A stretch of DNA of 5,503 nucleotides. Source: Chitinophaga pinensis. GTDB taxonomy: Bacteria; Bacteroidota; Bacteroidia; SXHM01. The position numbers and the translations under genes were made by a program. The DNA lies in the NCBI GenBank assembly GCA_945889235.1, contig CAMDBK010000212.1:1-5503 (forward strand), read 5' to 3'. The notes beneath the pieces are model-generated. The model was not told the DNA's origin. It saw only the letters and a list, made by a program, of their open reading frames with translations, and did not search any database. This document shows positions 1 through 5,307 of this stretch, in pieces; the stretch's first letter is position 1; each line of letters begins with the position of its first letter.

Positions 1-128
1 AAGAAGCTAAGCAGATTGATGGCCTGTCCGCTTGCCAAAGTCTGACAAAAATTAAAAGCAGAATAAACATGTAGAAAGCACATTGATCAATTGTTTGGAC
101 GAGAGTTCGATTCTCTCCGGGTCCACCA
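1..128 (+). ncRNA. ssrA: tmRNA (ssrA), 3' part; 5' part outside the window
   Basis: tmRNA rescues stalled ribosomes by acting first as a tRNA and then as a short mRNA for a degradation tag. The segment TAAACATGTAGAAAGC (64-79) resembles the conserved TAAGCATGTAG stretch of other tmRNAs. It is followed by TTTGGACG (94-101, sharing the last base with the T-stem), a T-arm with a perfect 5-bp stem (101-105 with 113-117) around the loop TTCGATT, the 3' acceptor strand CGGGTCC (118-124), discriminator A125 and an encoded CCA (126-128). There is no anticodon arm of normal shape, so this is not an ordinary tRNA. A weak H-type pseudoknot can be drawn upstream (20-23 with 34-37, and 25-28 with 44-47), which fits the last tmRNA pseudoknot. 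The tag reading frame and the 5' acceptor half lie left of the window. Identity is by recognition of the 3' end, not by a covariance search. Confidence 0.9.
101..128 (+). other. Presumed left attachment site (attL) in the ssrA 3' end
   Basis: The T-arm and acceptor end of ssrA lie directly before a tyrosine integrase gene oriented away from it. Integrases of this class commonly recombine within the 3' end of tRNA or tmRNA genes and keep the gene whole by carrying a copy of its end. The 3' end here is intact to CCA, as expected of either a restored or an original end. The exact crossover and outer borders cannot be set from one end alone; the partner copy (attR) should lie beyond the right edge of the window. 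This is inferred from position and family knowledge. Confidence 0.6.
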
Positions 129-156
129 CATTCTTTCACATTCTTTCATTTTCATT
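127..156 (+). repeat. 10-bp tandem repeat, about three copies, at the ssrA 3' end
   Basis: CACATTCTTT occurs twice in perfect tandem (127-136 and 137-146). A third, degenerate unit CATTTTCATT follows (147-156, 7 of 10 matches). The first unit shares its first two bases with the CCA end of ssrA, so the array straddles the gene boundary and sits just before the terminator stem. A 10-bp period puts each copy on the same face of the helix. It may be a protein-binding array near the recombination site or simply a slippage product. Confidence 0.6.
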
Positions 157-157
157 C

Positions 158-189
158 AAGGTCAACCACTTACAAGGTTGACCTTTTTT
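158..189 (+). terminator. Intrinsic terminator downstream of ssrA
   Basis: A perfect 10-bp inverted repeat (AAGGTCAACC at 158-167, GGTTGACCTT at 176-185) encloses an 8-nt loop and runs into a T-tract ending at 189. This is the classic Rho-independent form in the + direction. It would end the ssrA transcript about 30 nt after CCA and shield the integrase gene from read-through. The left flank has no A-tract, so it should not work well in the other direction. Confidence 0.85.
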
Positions 190-192
190 ATT

Positions 193-225
193 TTTGTTTC
201 ACCATTTCATTTTTTTTTACATTTG
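193..225 (+). promoter_or_regulatory. Bacteroidota-type promoter for the integrase gene
   Basis: TTTG at 193-196 and TACATTTG at 218-225 match the Bacteroides primary-sigma consensus (-33 TTTG, -7 TAnnTTTG) exactly in the conserved positions, with a 21-bp spacer. Transcription would start near 229-234. That makes a TTG start at 234 implausible and supports the ATG at 276, with a leader of about 45 nt. One TTCACC hexamer lies inside the spacer, so a protein bound there could repress this promoter. Confidence 0.65.
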
Positions 226-273
226 CAGGGTATTTGATTCACCTATTATTCACCTGTAAAAAAAAGTTTCACC
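198..273 (+). repeat. Four TTCACC hexamers between ssrA and the integrase gene
   Basis: TTCACC occurs on the + strand at 198-203, 238-243, 249-254 and 268-273. Two copies extend to GTTTCACCA (196-204 and 266-274). All four face the same way and lie between the presumed attL and the integrase ATG. Tyrosine integrases with an Arm-type N-terminal domain bind short repeated arm sites beside the core site, so this cluster is a candidate set of arm sites. Function is inferred from placement and repetition. Confidence 0.5.
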
Positions 274-275
274 AA

Positions 276-1487
276 ATGATTTCATCACTTCATATAAATT
301 TTTTTCTAAATGAAGAAAAAATAAAGGCAGGAAAATCACCTCTCTATTTACGTATCTCAGTAACAAGGAAAAAGTCGGAATTATTTACGGGATACTGGGT
401 ATTTCAAAAGGATTGGGACGCAGAAAAACAACGGTTTAAAAAAAATGCAGAGGTCAATCAGGAACTTTCTGATTGGGAATCAAAAATTTATGAAATAGCA
501 AAAAGATTGGAGAAGGATAACCGAACTATAACATCGCACACTATTAAAAATATACTGACTAAAAAAGAGCAACTTGATATTTTTCTTTTGGAATACTTTC
601 AATCGCACATAGACCGCTTGGATAAAGCAAATGAAGTTAATAAAGAGACTGTAACCAGATACGAAGAGACCAAAACATACATCAGTAATTATTTAAAAAC
701 AATTGAGCTTACAGATATTCTAATCGACAAGGTGAACTATAAGTTTATCACAGACTTTGATTTGTTTATGATTACCCAGAAATCAAATCCAAAGAATGAG
801 GCTTCAGAAACGCTCAAAAGGAACACCGTAAACAAGCATCACTCAAGATTTAGAACCATACTAATTAGAGCTGTTAAAGAAGGCTTAATAACGAAAAATC
901 CTTTTTCAGATTTTAAACTAAAATACACTCCAGCAACAAGGGCATTTCTAACTGAAGAAGAGATTGAAAGAATAACAAATAATTCACTTGGAGACAACGA
1001 AAGTCTAAAAAGAGTGAGAGATGTGTTTGTTTTCTCAATTTACACAGGACTCCGTTTTGAAGACGCTCAACAGCTTACTATGAACAGGATATGCAAAGAC
1101 AAAAATGGCAAATATTCCATTCAAATTGAGTCACAGGAAAAAACAGGAGAACCTGTTTTGCTACCACTCCTTAAACCTGCGATAAGTATTATTGATAAGT
1201 ATGAGGGCAGTCCTGAGCGGTTGCTTTTCAACAAAGTGCTTCCGAAAATATCAAATCAAAAGACCAATGCTTATTTAAAAGTTATTGGAGAGATGGTGGG
1301 GATTGAGAAGAAATTGCACCATCACGTTGCCCGCCATTCGTGTGCTACGACTATATTGTTAAGCAATGAAGTGCCGATTGAAGCAGTTTCTAAATGGCTT
1401 GGTCATACCAACATAAAAACTACTCAGATTTATGCAAAGATTTCAAATCAATATTTGCAGAAGATTGCTGATAAACTTGAAGCATAA
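276..1487 (+). CDS. Tyrosine recombinase / integrase of the element
   Basis: A 403-residue site-specific DNA recombinase that would integrate and excise the element at ssrA. Residues about 4-80 resemble the Arm-DNA-binding domain of Bacteroidota integrases (KSPLYLRISV, then a WVFQKDWD segment). Residues about 100-210 form the SAM-like core-binding domain. The catalytic domain follows from about residue 225 and has every active-site residue: R260 (YTGLRFEDA), K289 (EKTGEP), H350 and R353 (HVARH), H377 (LGHTN) and the nucleophile Y386 (TTQIYAKIS). Length is normal for the family and no break is seen, so it should be active. The reading frame is open further up to a TTG at 234, but the ATG at 276 is preferred: the extra residues have no family counterpart and the promoter at 193-225 would start its RNA almost on the TTG. 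The leader has no Shine-Dalgarno sequence, as is usual for this phylum. The product name is certain; the use of ssrA as target is inferred from adjacency. Confidence 0.95.
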   Translation: MISSLHINFFLNEEKIKAGKSPLYLRISVTRKKSELFTGYWVFQKDWDAEKQRFKKNAEVNQELSDWESKIYEIAKRLEKDNRTITSHTIKNILTKKEQLDIFLLEYFQSHIDRLDKANEVNKETVTRYEETKTYISNYLKTIELTDILIDKVNYKFITDFDLFMITQKSNPKNEASETLKRNTVNKHHSRFRTILIRAVKEGLITKNPFSDFKLKYTPATRAFLTEEEIERITNNSLGDNESLKRVRDVFVFSIYTGLRFEDAQQLTMNRICKDKNGKYSIQIESQEKTGEPVLLPLLKPAISIIDKYEGSPERLLFNKVLPKISNQKTNAYLKVIGEMVGIEKKLHHHVARHSCATTILLSNEVPIEAVSKWLGHTNIKTTQIYAKISNQYLQKIADKLEA

Positions 1488-1539
1488 GTTGAGGGGGAAT
1501 AGTCTTAACTCAAAAATATTATACATAATGTAACCCGAT

Positions 1540-2409
1540 ATGATGAAACCCATAGTAGCCGCAAAAATTATCATTGTAAAAGACTACACCGAATTTGCAA
1601 AAAATAAAATGGAAACAGCAAAAATTGCATATGCAAAATTGGAAGAAATTAGAGGGCAGGAAAGTTTTACTGATAAAGATATATGGGCAGCGTATCAATT
1701 AGAATGTCAATCAAAATACCTTTGCAATAGTGAAGAACCTATACTAAATTTAAATATTCACAAAATTCACGACATCTTCTTAAAGATTGAAAATGATAAA
1801 CGAGTTTTACTTTTTGATAAATACACCACAATTAAGATAATCGACCTTTTATATGACCTAAGAATACTTTCATTCTATGTCAGAAATTTATTTCCCACAA
1901 TAAATGAGAAAAAGTCATCAAATACTTTGTATTTCATTATAAAAGAAGCTCTGAAAGACGCACCTAAAAATGAAAAAGATAATTTATCATTTGCTTCCAA
2001 TATAAAAAGGCTAAAGGATAATCATTTTTATATGCCTTATAAACTTATAGTTGAAAATCTTGTCAAGGATTACTCATCAGAATTTGACACCAAACAATCC
2101 ATTGAAGAAACATTTCTCAAAATTCTTGATGGCTCACCAGATTATAATACTTATGCAGAAATTGAAAATATATTATTTCCACGTTTAATTGAAAATATAT
2201 TACTAAAGAAAGAAATAGAAGATGGTAATTACAACCCTATGGACTCTGCAAAAATGAATCTATTATATGATATTCTTCCTGCTATAAAACCTAATTATAG
2301 TTTTAAAACAGAAGACGATATTAAGAGTAGCAGAACAGATACTCGTTCATATTACCAATATAGAGTGGACACATTTAAAGGATTTGCTGGTTTAAAATCT
2401 TACAAATAA
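1540..2409 (+). CDS. Hypothetical protein, 289 residues, unrecognised
   Basis: I do not recognise this protein. It is soluble-looking, rich in Lys, Ile, Asn, Glu and Leu, and appears mostly helical. There is no signal peptide, no membrane segment, no P-loop and no zinc-binding Cys cluster; the only Cys residues are at 56 and 62. Leu/Ile-rich helices lie around residues 98-118 and 205-225, and the C-terminus is polar and aromatic (SYYQYRVDTF, then GFAGLKSYK). A single R-x4-H (R157, H162) has the spacing of a HEPN nuclease motif but lacks the usual polar residue after the Arg, so it is not evidence of a nuclease. The gene begins 52 bases after the integrase stop and is followed by a 94-base regulatory gap, so it stands apart from the replication operon. 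This is the usual place for a cargo gene or an accessory recombination/regulatory gene. The start could also be the next codon, ATG at 1543. That it is a real gene rests on its length in an AT-rich region and its fit between neighbours. Confidence 0.8.
   Translation: MMKPIVAAKIIIVKDYTEFAKNKMETAKIAYAKLEEIRGQESFTDKDIWAAYQLECQSKYLCNSEEPILNLNIHKIHDIFLKIENDKRVLLFDKYTTIKIIDLLYDLRILSFYVRNLFPTINEKKSSNTLYFIIKEALKDAPKNEKDNLSFASNIKRLKDNHFYMPYKLIVENLVKDYSSEFDTKQSIEETFLKILDGSPDYNTYAEIENILFPRLIENILLKKEIEDGNYNPMDSAKMNLLYDILPAIKPNYSFKTEDDIKSSRTDTRSYYQYRVDTFKGFAGLKSYK
2161..2202 (+). repeat. 15-bp direct repeat inside the unrecognised gene
   Basis: ATTGAAAATATATTA occurs at 2161-2175 and again at 2188-2202. 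The period is 27 bases, exactly nine codons, so both copies are read in the same frame and encode IENIL twice (residues 208-212 and 217-221). It may be a small in-frame duplication within a helix, or chance in AT-rich sequence. Confidence 0.6.
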
Positions 2410-2420
2410 TTTTATAGGTA

Positions 2421-2446
2421 AATTTTCCTGAAAATTCGGGAAAATT
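2421..2446. promoter_or_regulatory. 26-bp dyad, possible operator
   Basis: AATTTTCCTGAA (2421-2432) and TTCGGGAAAATT (2435-2446) form inverted halves of 12 positions with one mismatch (T2429/G2438) around a 2-bp centre. The spacer is too short for an RNA hairpin of full length, so a binding site for a dimeric DNA-binding protein is more likely than a terminator. A T-run (2455-2463) lies 8 bases further on, so a weak terminator for the upstream gene using only the outer stem cannot be excluded. It lies 57 bases before the HTH gene start. Confidence 0.45.
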
Positions 2447-2480
2447 GGCCATTCCTTTTTTTTCAATTCCTTCTGAATAT

Positions 2481-2504
2481 TTGCGTTGTAAAAAAACAAC
2501 GCAA
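2481..2504 (+). promoter_or_regulatory. Perfect 9-bp inverted repeat touching the HTH gene start codon
   Basis: TTGCGTTGT (2481-2489) and ACAACGCAA (2496-2504) pair perfectly around a loop of six A residues. The last base of the right arm is the A of the ATG at 2504. In RNA this is a GC-containing hairpin that ends on the start codon and would restrict ribosome access. In DNA it is a symmetric operator suited to the HTH protein encoded just after it. Either reading suggests control of the whole downstream operon at this point. ACAACGCA recurs once inside the gene at 2666-2673. Confidence 0.65.
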
Positions 2505-2836
2505 TGCAAAACGAAAAAAACCACAATGAAACCGATGCTGACAATTCAGCACAATTCGCACAATCCAATATCAAGGATTTAACGGACAAACTGAATGCAG
2601 TCCTGCAAGCAGTATCATCCCAAACATTAATTCCTAACCAACTCCCTGAGTGGTTAGATGAAAAGACAACGCAGAACCTCTTGCGAAAGAAAACAACTGC
2701 TCTTTGGAAATTACGAAAGGAAGGGAAAATTCAATTTTCAAAAATAGGCGGTAGTACCTATTACTCGCTTGATTCTATTAAAAGGTTATTGAACGGCAAT
2801 AAAAAAATAATGCATACCAATAATCAAAATAAATAA
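2504..2836 (+). CDS. Excisionase-like helix-turn-helix DNA-binding protein
   Basis: A 110-residue protein with a polar N-terminus (residues 1-22), a short amphipathic helix (about 23-40), and a MerR/excisionase-type winged HTH domain (about 49-97). The domain shows the HTH_17 pattern: a recognition-helix region TALWKLRKEGK (65-75), then a wing QFSKIGGSTYYSLDSIKRLL (77-96) like the GKIP.KVGGR..IRxSDLxxWL ending of that family. Small proteins of this kind in integrated elements usually act as recombination directionality factor, as repressor, or as both. The ATG at 2504 is chosen because it opens the frame right after the hairpin. The stop codon overlaps the next gene's ATG by one base (TAATG at 2834-2838), which suggests translational coupling to the ATPase. 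Excisionase versus transcription regulator cannot be settled from sequence; DNA binding is fairly sure. Confidence 0.85.
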   Translation: MQNEKNHNETDADNSAQFAQSNIKDLTDKLNAVLQAVSSQTLIPNQLPEWLDEKTTQNLLRKKTTALWKLRKEGKIQFSKIGGSTYYSLDSIKRLLNGNKKIMHTNNQNK

Positions 2837-4134
2837 TGATGAATCCTGAAAACGACTATGTTTCAATGACAGAAACAACGAGAAAAATAGAAGTTGTTGG
2901 TGAGATGGATTACTCAAATCCCTTACCTCCTCCTATTCCAAGCAATGACGCATTTCAAGGAAAGACAGGTGTATTTAAATACATAGCAAAGGATACAGAA
3001 GCCGATTCTATGGCAATGCTTGTTACCTTCCTTGTTGCCTTCGGTAATATGGTAGGCAGAAATGCTTATTACGAAGTAGAAGCCACACGACATTACCCAA
3101 ACTTGTTCGCTGTTATAGTTGGTGCATCTTCAAAAGCACGAAAAGGAACAAGTTGGGCTATTTCAAAAAAAATCTTGAGCCTAATAGATGAACAATGGAC
3201 TAAGCAAAATATAAAATCTGGACTTGCTTCAGGCGAAGGACTAAAATATGCTGTTAGGGACGCAGTTAAAAAACTCAATAAAAATGGAGAAGAAATTATT
3301 GCCGACAATGGGATAGAAGATAAAAGAATATTAATTATTGAGACAGAATTTGCTGCCACTTTAACGGTAGCAAACAGAACAGGAAATACGCTTTCTACAA
3401 CAATTCGGGATGCCTGGGATAGCGGTGATTTATGCACATTAACCAAGAACGATCCAATTGTTTCTACCAATTCACACATCAGCGTTTTAGCCCACATTAC
3501 CAATTATGAAATTTTAAAAATGATGTCGGGTGTTGATGCCGCAAATGGCTATGCGAATCGCTTCCTCTGGGTTTATGTAAAACGAGGAAAACTATTGCCT
3601 TTCGGAGGTCAAATTGATTGGGAAAGCATAAGAGACTTAAAGTTAGAAGATTCAGTTCTTTTTGGATTAGAAGAAAGGTCAATAACAATGGATTATGACG
3701 CAAAAGAAGAATGGAGAAAAATTTATGAAGAACTTTCAATTGAAAGATACGGGCTACTTGGCTCAATTTCAAGTAGAGCTGAAGCTCAAGTTATCCGTCT
3801 CTCCTTAATTTATGCGATTTTGGATTGCTCACCCTATATCAAAGCAGAACATCTGCGAGCTGCCGTAGCTGTCTGGAACTATTGTGCAGAATCGATTGAA
3901 TACATCTTCGGTGATAAATTCGGTGATAGAACAGCTAATGTTATTTATACAAAGCTGCTTGAATGCAAGAAATTATCAGCAACAGAAATCCACAAATTAT
4001 TTGCGAATAACATTTCAAAAAGTGATATCGACCAAGCAATTTCAGGATTACTAAAGTTTAATAAAATTAGAAAATATCAGGAAAAATCAGGTGGCAGACC
4101 AACCACATTCTTCTTAATAAACGAATCAAACTAA
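2836..4134 (+). CDS. Primase-associated P-loop ATPase (DUF3987-like) with C-terminal winged helix
   Basis: A 432-residue protein resembling the RecA-fold ATPases of phages, plasmids and integrative elements that sit beside or are fused to a primase, often annotated DUF3987 or simply hypothetical. Landmarks: a Walker A-like loop VGASSKARKGTS (95-106, with K103, T105, S106), the family signature SGLASGEGL (128-136), a Walker B-like strand ILIIETEFA (165-173, E169/E171), GNTLSTTIRDAWDSG (183-197), the polar TLTKND segment (201-206), and NGYANRFLW (237-245) with R242 as possible arginine finger. From about residue 368 there is a small winged-helix domain ending in GGRPTTFF (419-426), which probably contacts DNA. 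The expected role is helicase or initiator ATPase in replication of the excised element; this is inferred from family context. ATG at 2836 and 2839 are both possible; the first overlaps the preceding stop. It is intact, with no frameshift seen. Confidence 0.85.
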   Translation: MMNPENDYVSMTETTRKIEVVGEMDYSNPLPPPIPSNDAFQGKTGVFKYIAKDTEADSMAMLVTFLVAFGNMVGRNAYYEVEATRHYPNLFAVIVGASSKARKGTSWAISKKILSLIDEQWTKQNIKSGLASGEGLKYAVRDAVKKLNKNGEEIIADNGIEDKRILIIETEFAATLTVANRTGNTLSTTIRDAWDSGDLCTLTKNDPIVSTNSHISVLAHITNYEILKMMSGVDAANGYANRFLWVYVKRGKLLPFGGQIDWESIRDLKLEDSVLFGLEERSITMDYDAKEEWRKIYEELSIERYGLLGSISSRAEAQVIRLSLIYAILDCSPYIKAEHLRAAVAVWNYCAESIEYIFGDKFGDRTANVIYTKLLECKKLSATEIHKLFANNISKSDIDQAISGLLKFNKIRKYQEKSGGRPTTFFLINESN

Positions 4135-4149
4135 AAAAGCCACTTACCT

Positions 4150-4302
4150 ATGTTAACTCAGCTTAATTATATGGATGACAAAAACGAAATAAGGGGGGAA
4201 ATCAATTCTGCTTTTTTCGTAAAAACTCTTGCAACAAAATCGGCTGAACCCCTTTCCCAACAAGATAATTCGTTTAAATCGTTAATAAGAACTGTCAAAT
4301 AA
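4150..4302 (+). CDS. Small ORF of 50 residues inside the replication operon
   Basis: An open frame from ATG 4150 to TAA 4300-4302 fills the gap between the ATPase gene (15 bases before) and the primase gene (9 bases after). The product is soluble and basic at its end (MLTQLNYMDDKNEIRGEINS at the N-terminus, SLIRTVK at the C-terminus), with a hydrophobic patch AFFVKTLATK at 21-30. An alternative in-frame start at 4171 gives 43 residues starting MDDKNE. I recognise no family. Support comes from the tight spacing on both sides and the lack of another explanation for the gap. It might be a linker or loader between ATPase and primase, a remnant of a fused polypeptide, or a non-coding stretch that is open by chance. 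Confidence 0.55.
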   Translation: MLTQLNYMDDKNEIRGEINSAFFVKTLATKSAEPLSQQDNSFKSLIRTVK

Positions 4303-4311
4303 TTTAACAAA

Positions 4312-5262
4312 ATGAGTATTCTAAATCAATATGTGAACTATTTCCCTCAAGCAAAAGCCAATGCTGAGTCAGATTACTACGGAACAAAACAGAATCTTAG
4401 AAAAATACTGACTGAAATGCACACATCGGAAAAACACATCAATCTAATTAAAACGCTAAGAGATTTGCCAAATGAGAAACAAGCAGATTATAAAAAAAAT
4501 ATGCTGCCTTGTTTCACCATATCAGGGTATTTTGAAAAAGATGGTAAAGGGAGCAGGGATAGTAAAAATGAGATTTACAGAACAAGTTTACTATGCCTTG
4601 ACCTTGACCTAAAAAACCATCAGGTAAACTTAAAGGATTTAAAGCAAAAAGTGCAATTAGAACCTTATGTTGCATACTGCGGAGATAGTTGCAGAGGCGA
4701 TGGTATTTTTATCATTGTTCATATCTCAAACCCGGAACAGCATACATCTTATTTTGATTTTTTTGCAAAGTGGCTCGACAATAACGGATGTCTGTCAGTA
4801 TTTGACACACACACAAAAAACATTAATCGATTACGATTTATCGCGCCTGACCAATCTTTCTATTTAAATGACAATACGACTCCGTTGCCATTTACAGAGG
4901 TGAACCAGCCTTTAAAAAAAGGAATAAATCAGCCGTCAATATGGAATAATAATTACAATAATGTTATATCGGAAAACAAAATAGATGTAGCGCTTAAAAT
5001 ACTTGAAAAAAAGTCGTGTCGTCTCTCAACAGGAAATATTCATAATTACATTTTTAATCTGTGTTGTATATTTAACAGAATGGGGATTAACCAATCAGAA
5101 GCAGAGACATTTATTTCAACGCTAATGCCCTTATCGGAAATCAAAACCAACTGCATTAGTTACCCCTATAAAAAATTCACATCTGAGTTCAACACTTGGA
5201 ATAACAATAACCAATATGCAGACAAACAAAAATTGAAATTCAACTACTACTTAAACTACTAA
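4312..5262 (+). CDS. BT4734/VirE_N-type DNA primase (archaeo-eukaryotic primase fold)
   Basis: A 316-residue protein whose first 200 residues match the BT4734-like / VirE N-terminal family, a mobile-element branch of archaeo-eukaryotic primases. Seen in order: the family lead-in LPCFTISGYF (65-74); the metal-binding strand LLCLDLDLK (93-101) with D97 and D99 as the DxD pair; CGDSCRGDGIFIIV (123-136), the Ser/Gly-rich motif II region; and NRLRFIAPD (172-180) followed by YLN (184-186), the motif III region. Residues about 222-300 form a helical C-terminal domain with GNIHNYIFNLCCIFNRMGI (241-259), like the PriCT-type ends seen in this family. Many relatives are fused to the ATPase; here the two are separate and the ATPase gene comes first. 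Expected role: priming replication of the excised element together with the ATPase. The ATG at 4312 follows an A-rich leader (TTTAACAAA). All landmarks are present, so activity is plausible. Confidence 0.85.
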   Translation: MSILNQYVNYFPQAKANAESDYYGTKQNLRKILTEMHTSEKHINLIKTLRDLPNEKQADYKKNMLPCFTISGYFEKDGKGSRDSKNEIYRTSLLCLDLDLKNHQVNLKDLKQKVQLEPYVAYCGDSCRGDGIFIIVHISNPEQHTSYFDFFAKWLDNNGCLSVFDTHTKNINRLRFIAPDQSFYLNDNTTPLPFTEVNQPLKKGINQPSIWNNNYNNVISENKIDVALKILEKKSCRLSTGNIHNYIFNLCCIFNRMGINQSEAETFISTLMPLSEIKTNCISYPYKKFTSEFNTWNNNNQYADKQKLKFNYYLNY

Positions 5263-5267
5263 CTTTT

Positions 5268-5297
5268 AACAGATTAAAACAGATTAACCCAAATTAA
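5268..5297 (+). repeat. Three tandem 10-bp repeats before the RHH gene
   Basis: AACAGATTAA stands twice in perfect tandem (5268-5277 and 5278-5287), followed by a third related unit CCCAAATTAA (5288-5297, 7 of 10 matches). The array fills most of the 45-base gap between the primase stop and the next ATG. Ribbon-helix-helix proteins typically bind short tandem repeats upstream of their own genes, so this is a plausible operator. An iteron-like replication site is the other reading. A one-mismatch TAnnTTTG (TAACTTTT, 5260-5267) abuts the array on its left. Confidence 0.6.
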
Positions 5298-5307
5298 ATT
5301 TAAAAAA

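Noticed and set aside
234..275. TTG-initiated extension of the integrase by 14 residues
   Set aside because: The predicted transcription start is next to the TTG, the residues resemble nothing in the family, and the ATG at 276 gives the expected N-terminus.
1487..1510. Stem AGTTGAG / CTTAACT (one G-T pair) just after the integrase stop as a terminator
   Set aside because: The stem is short, the loop is 10 nt, and no T-tract follows (CAAAAATATT), so I do not call it.
1528..1533. ATGTAA start-stop minimal ORF 6 bases before the 289-residue gene
   Set aside because: Such 6-mers are common in AT-rich DNA and nothing else suggests leader control here.
2008..2025. R-x4-H (R157, H162) in the unrecognised protein as a HEPN ribonuclease motif
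   Set aside because: The residue after Arg is Leu rather than a polar residue, no second motif supports it, and the pattern is frequent by chance.
1540..2409. RteC-type regulator identity for the unrecognised protein
   Set aside because: The C-terminal region lacks the W..K..L.ELIYAL and RKTGRTKFLD-like pattern typical of RteC.
2392..2589. Minus-strand open frame of 65 codons across the regulatory gap
   Set aside because: It overlaps the start of the HTH gene and the two dyads, has low-complexity Phe/Lys-rich content from A/T runs, and has no family resemblance.
3093..3772. Two minus-strand open frames within the ATPase gene
   Set aside because: Both are antisense to a well-supported coding region that contains the conserved ATPase motifs.
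4511..4520. GTTTCACCAT in the primase gene matching 196-205 as an extra integrase arm site
   Set aside because: It is a single isolated copy inside conserved coding sequence, far from the attachment site.
4667..4867. Plus-strand open frame of 66 codons inside the primase gene in another frame
   Set aside because: It lies wholly within the conserved primase motifs of the main frame and looks like a chance shadow.
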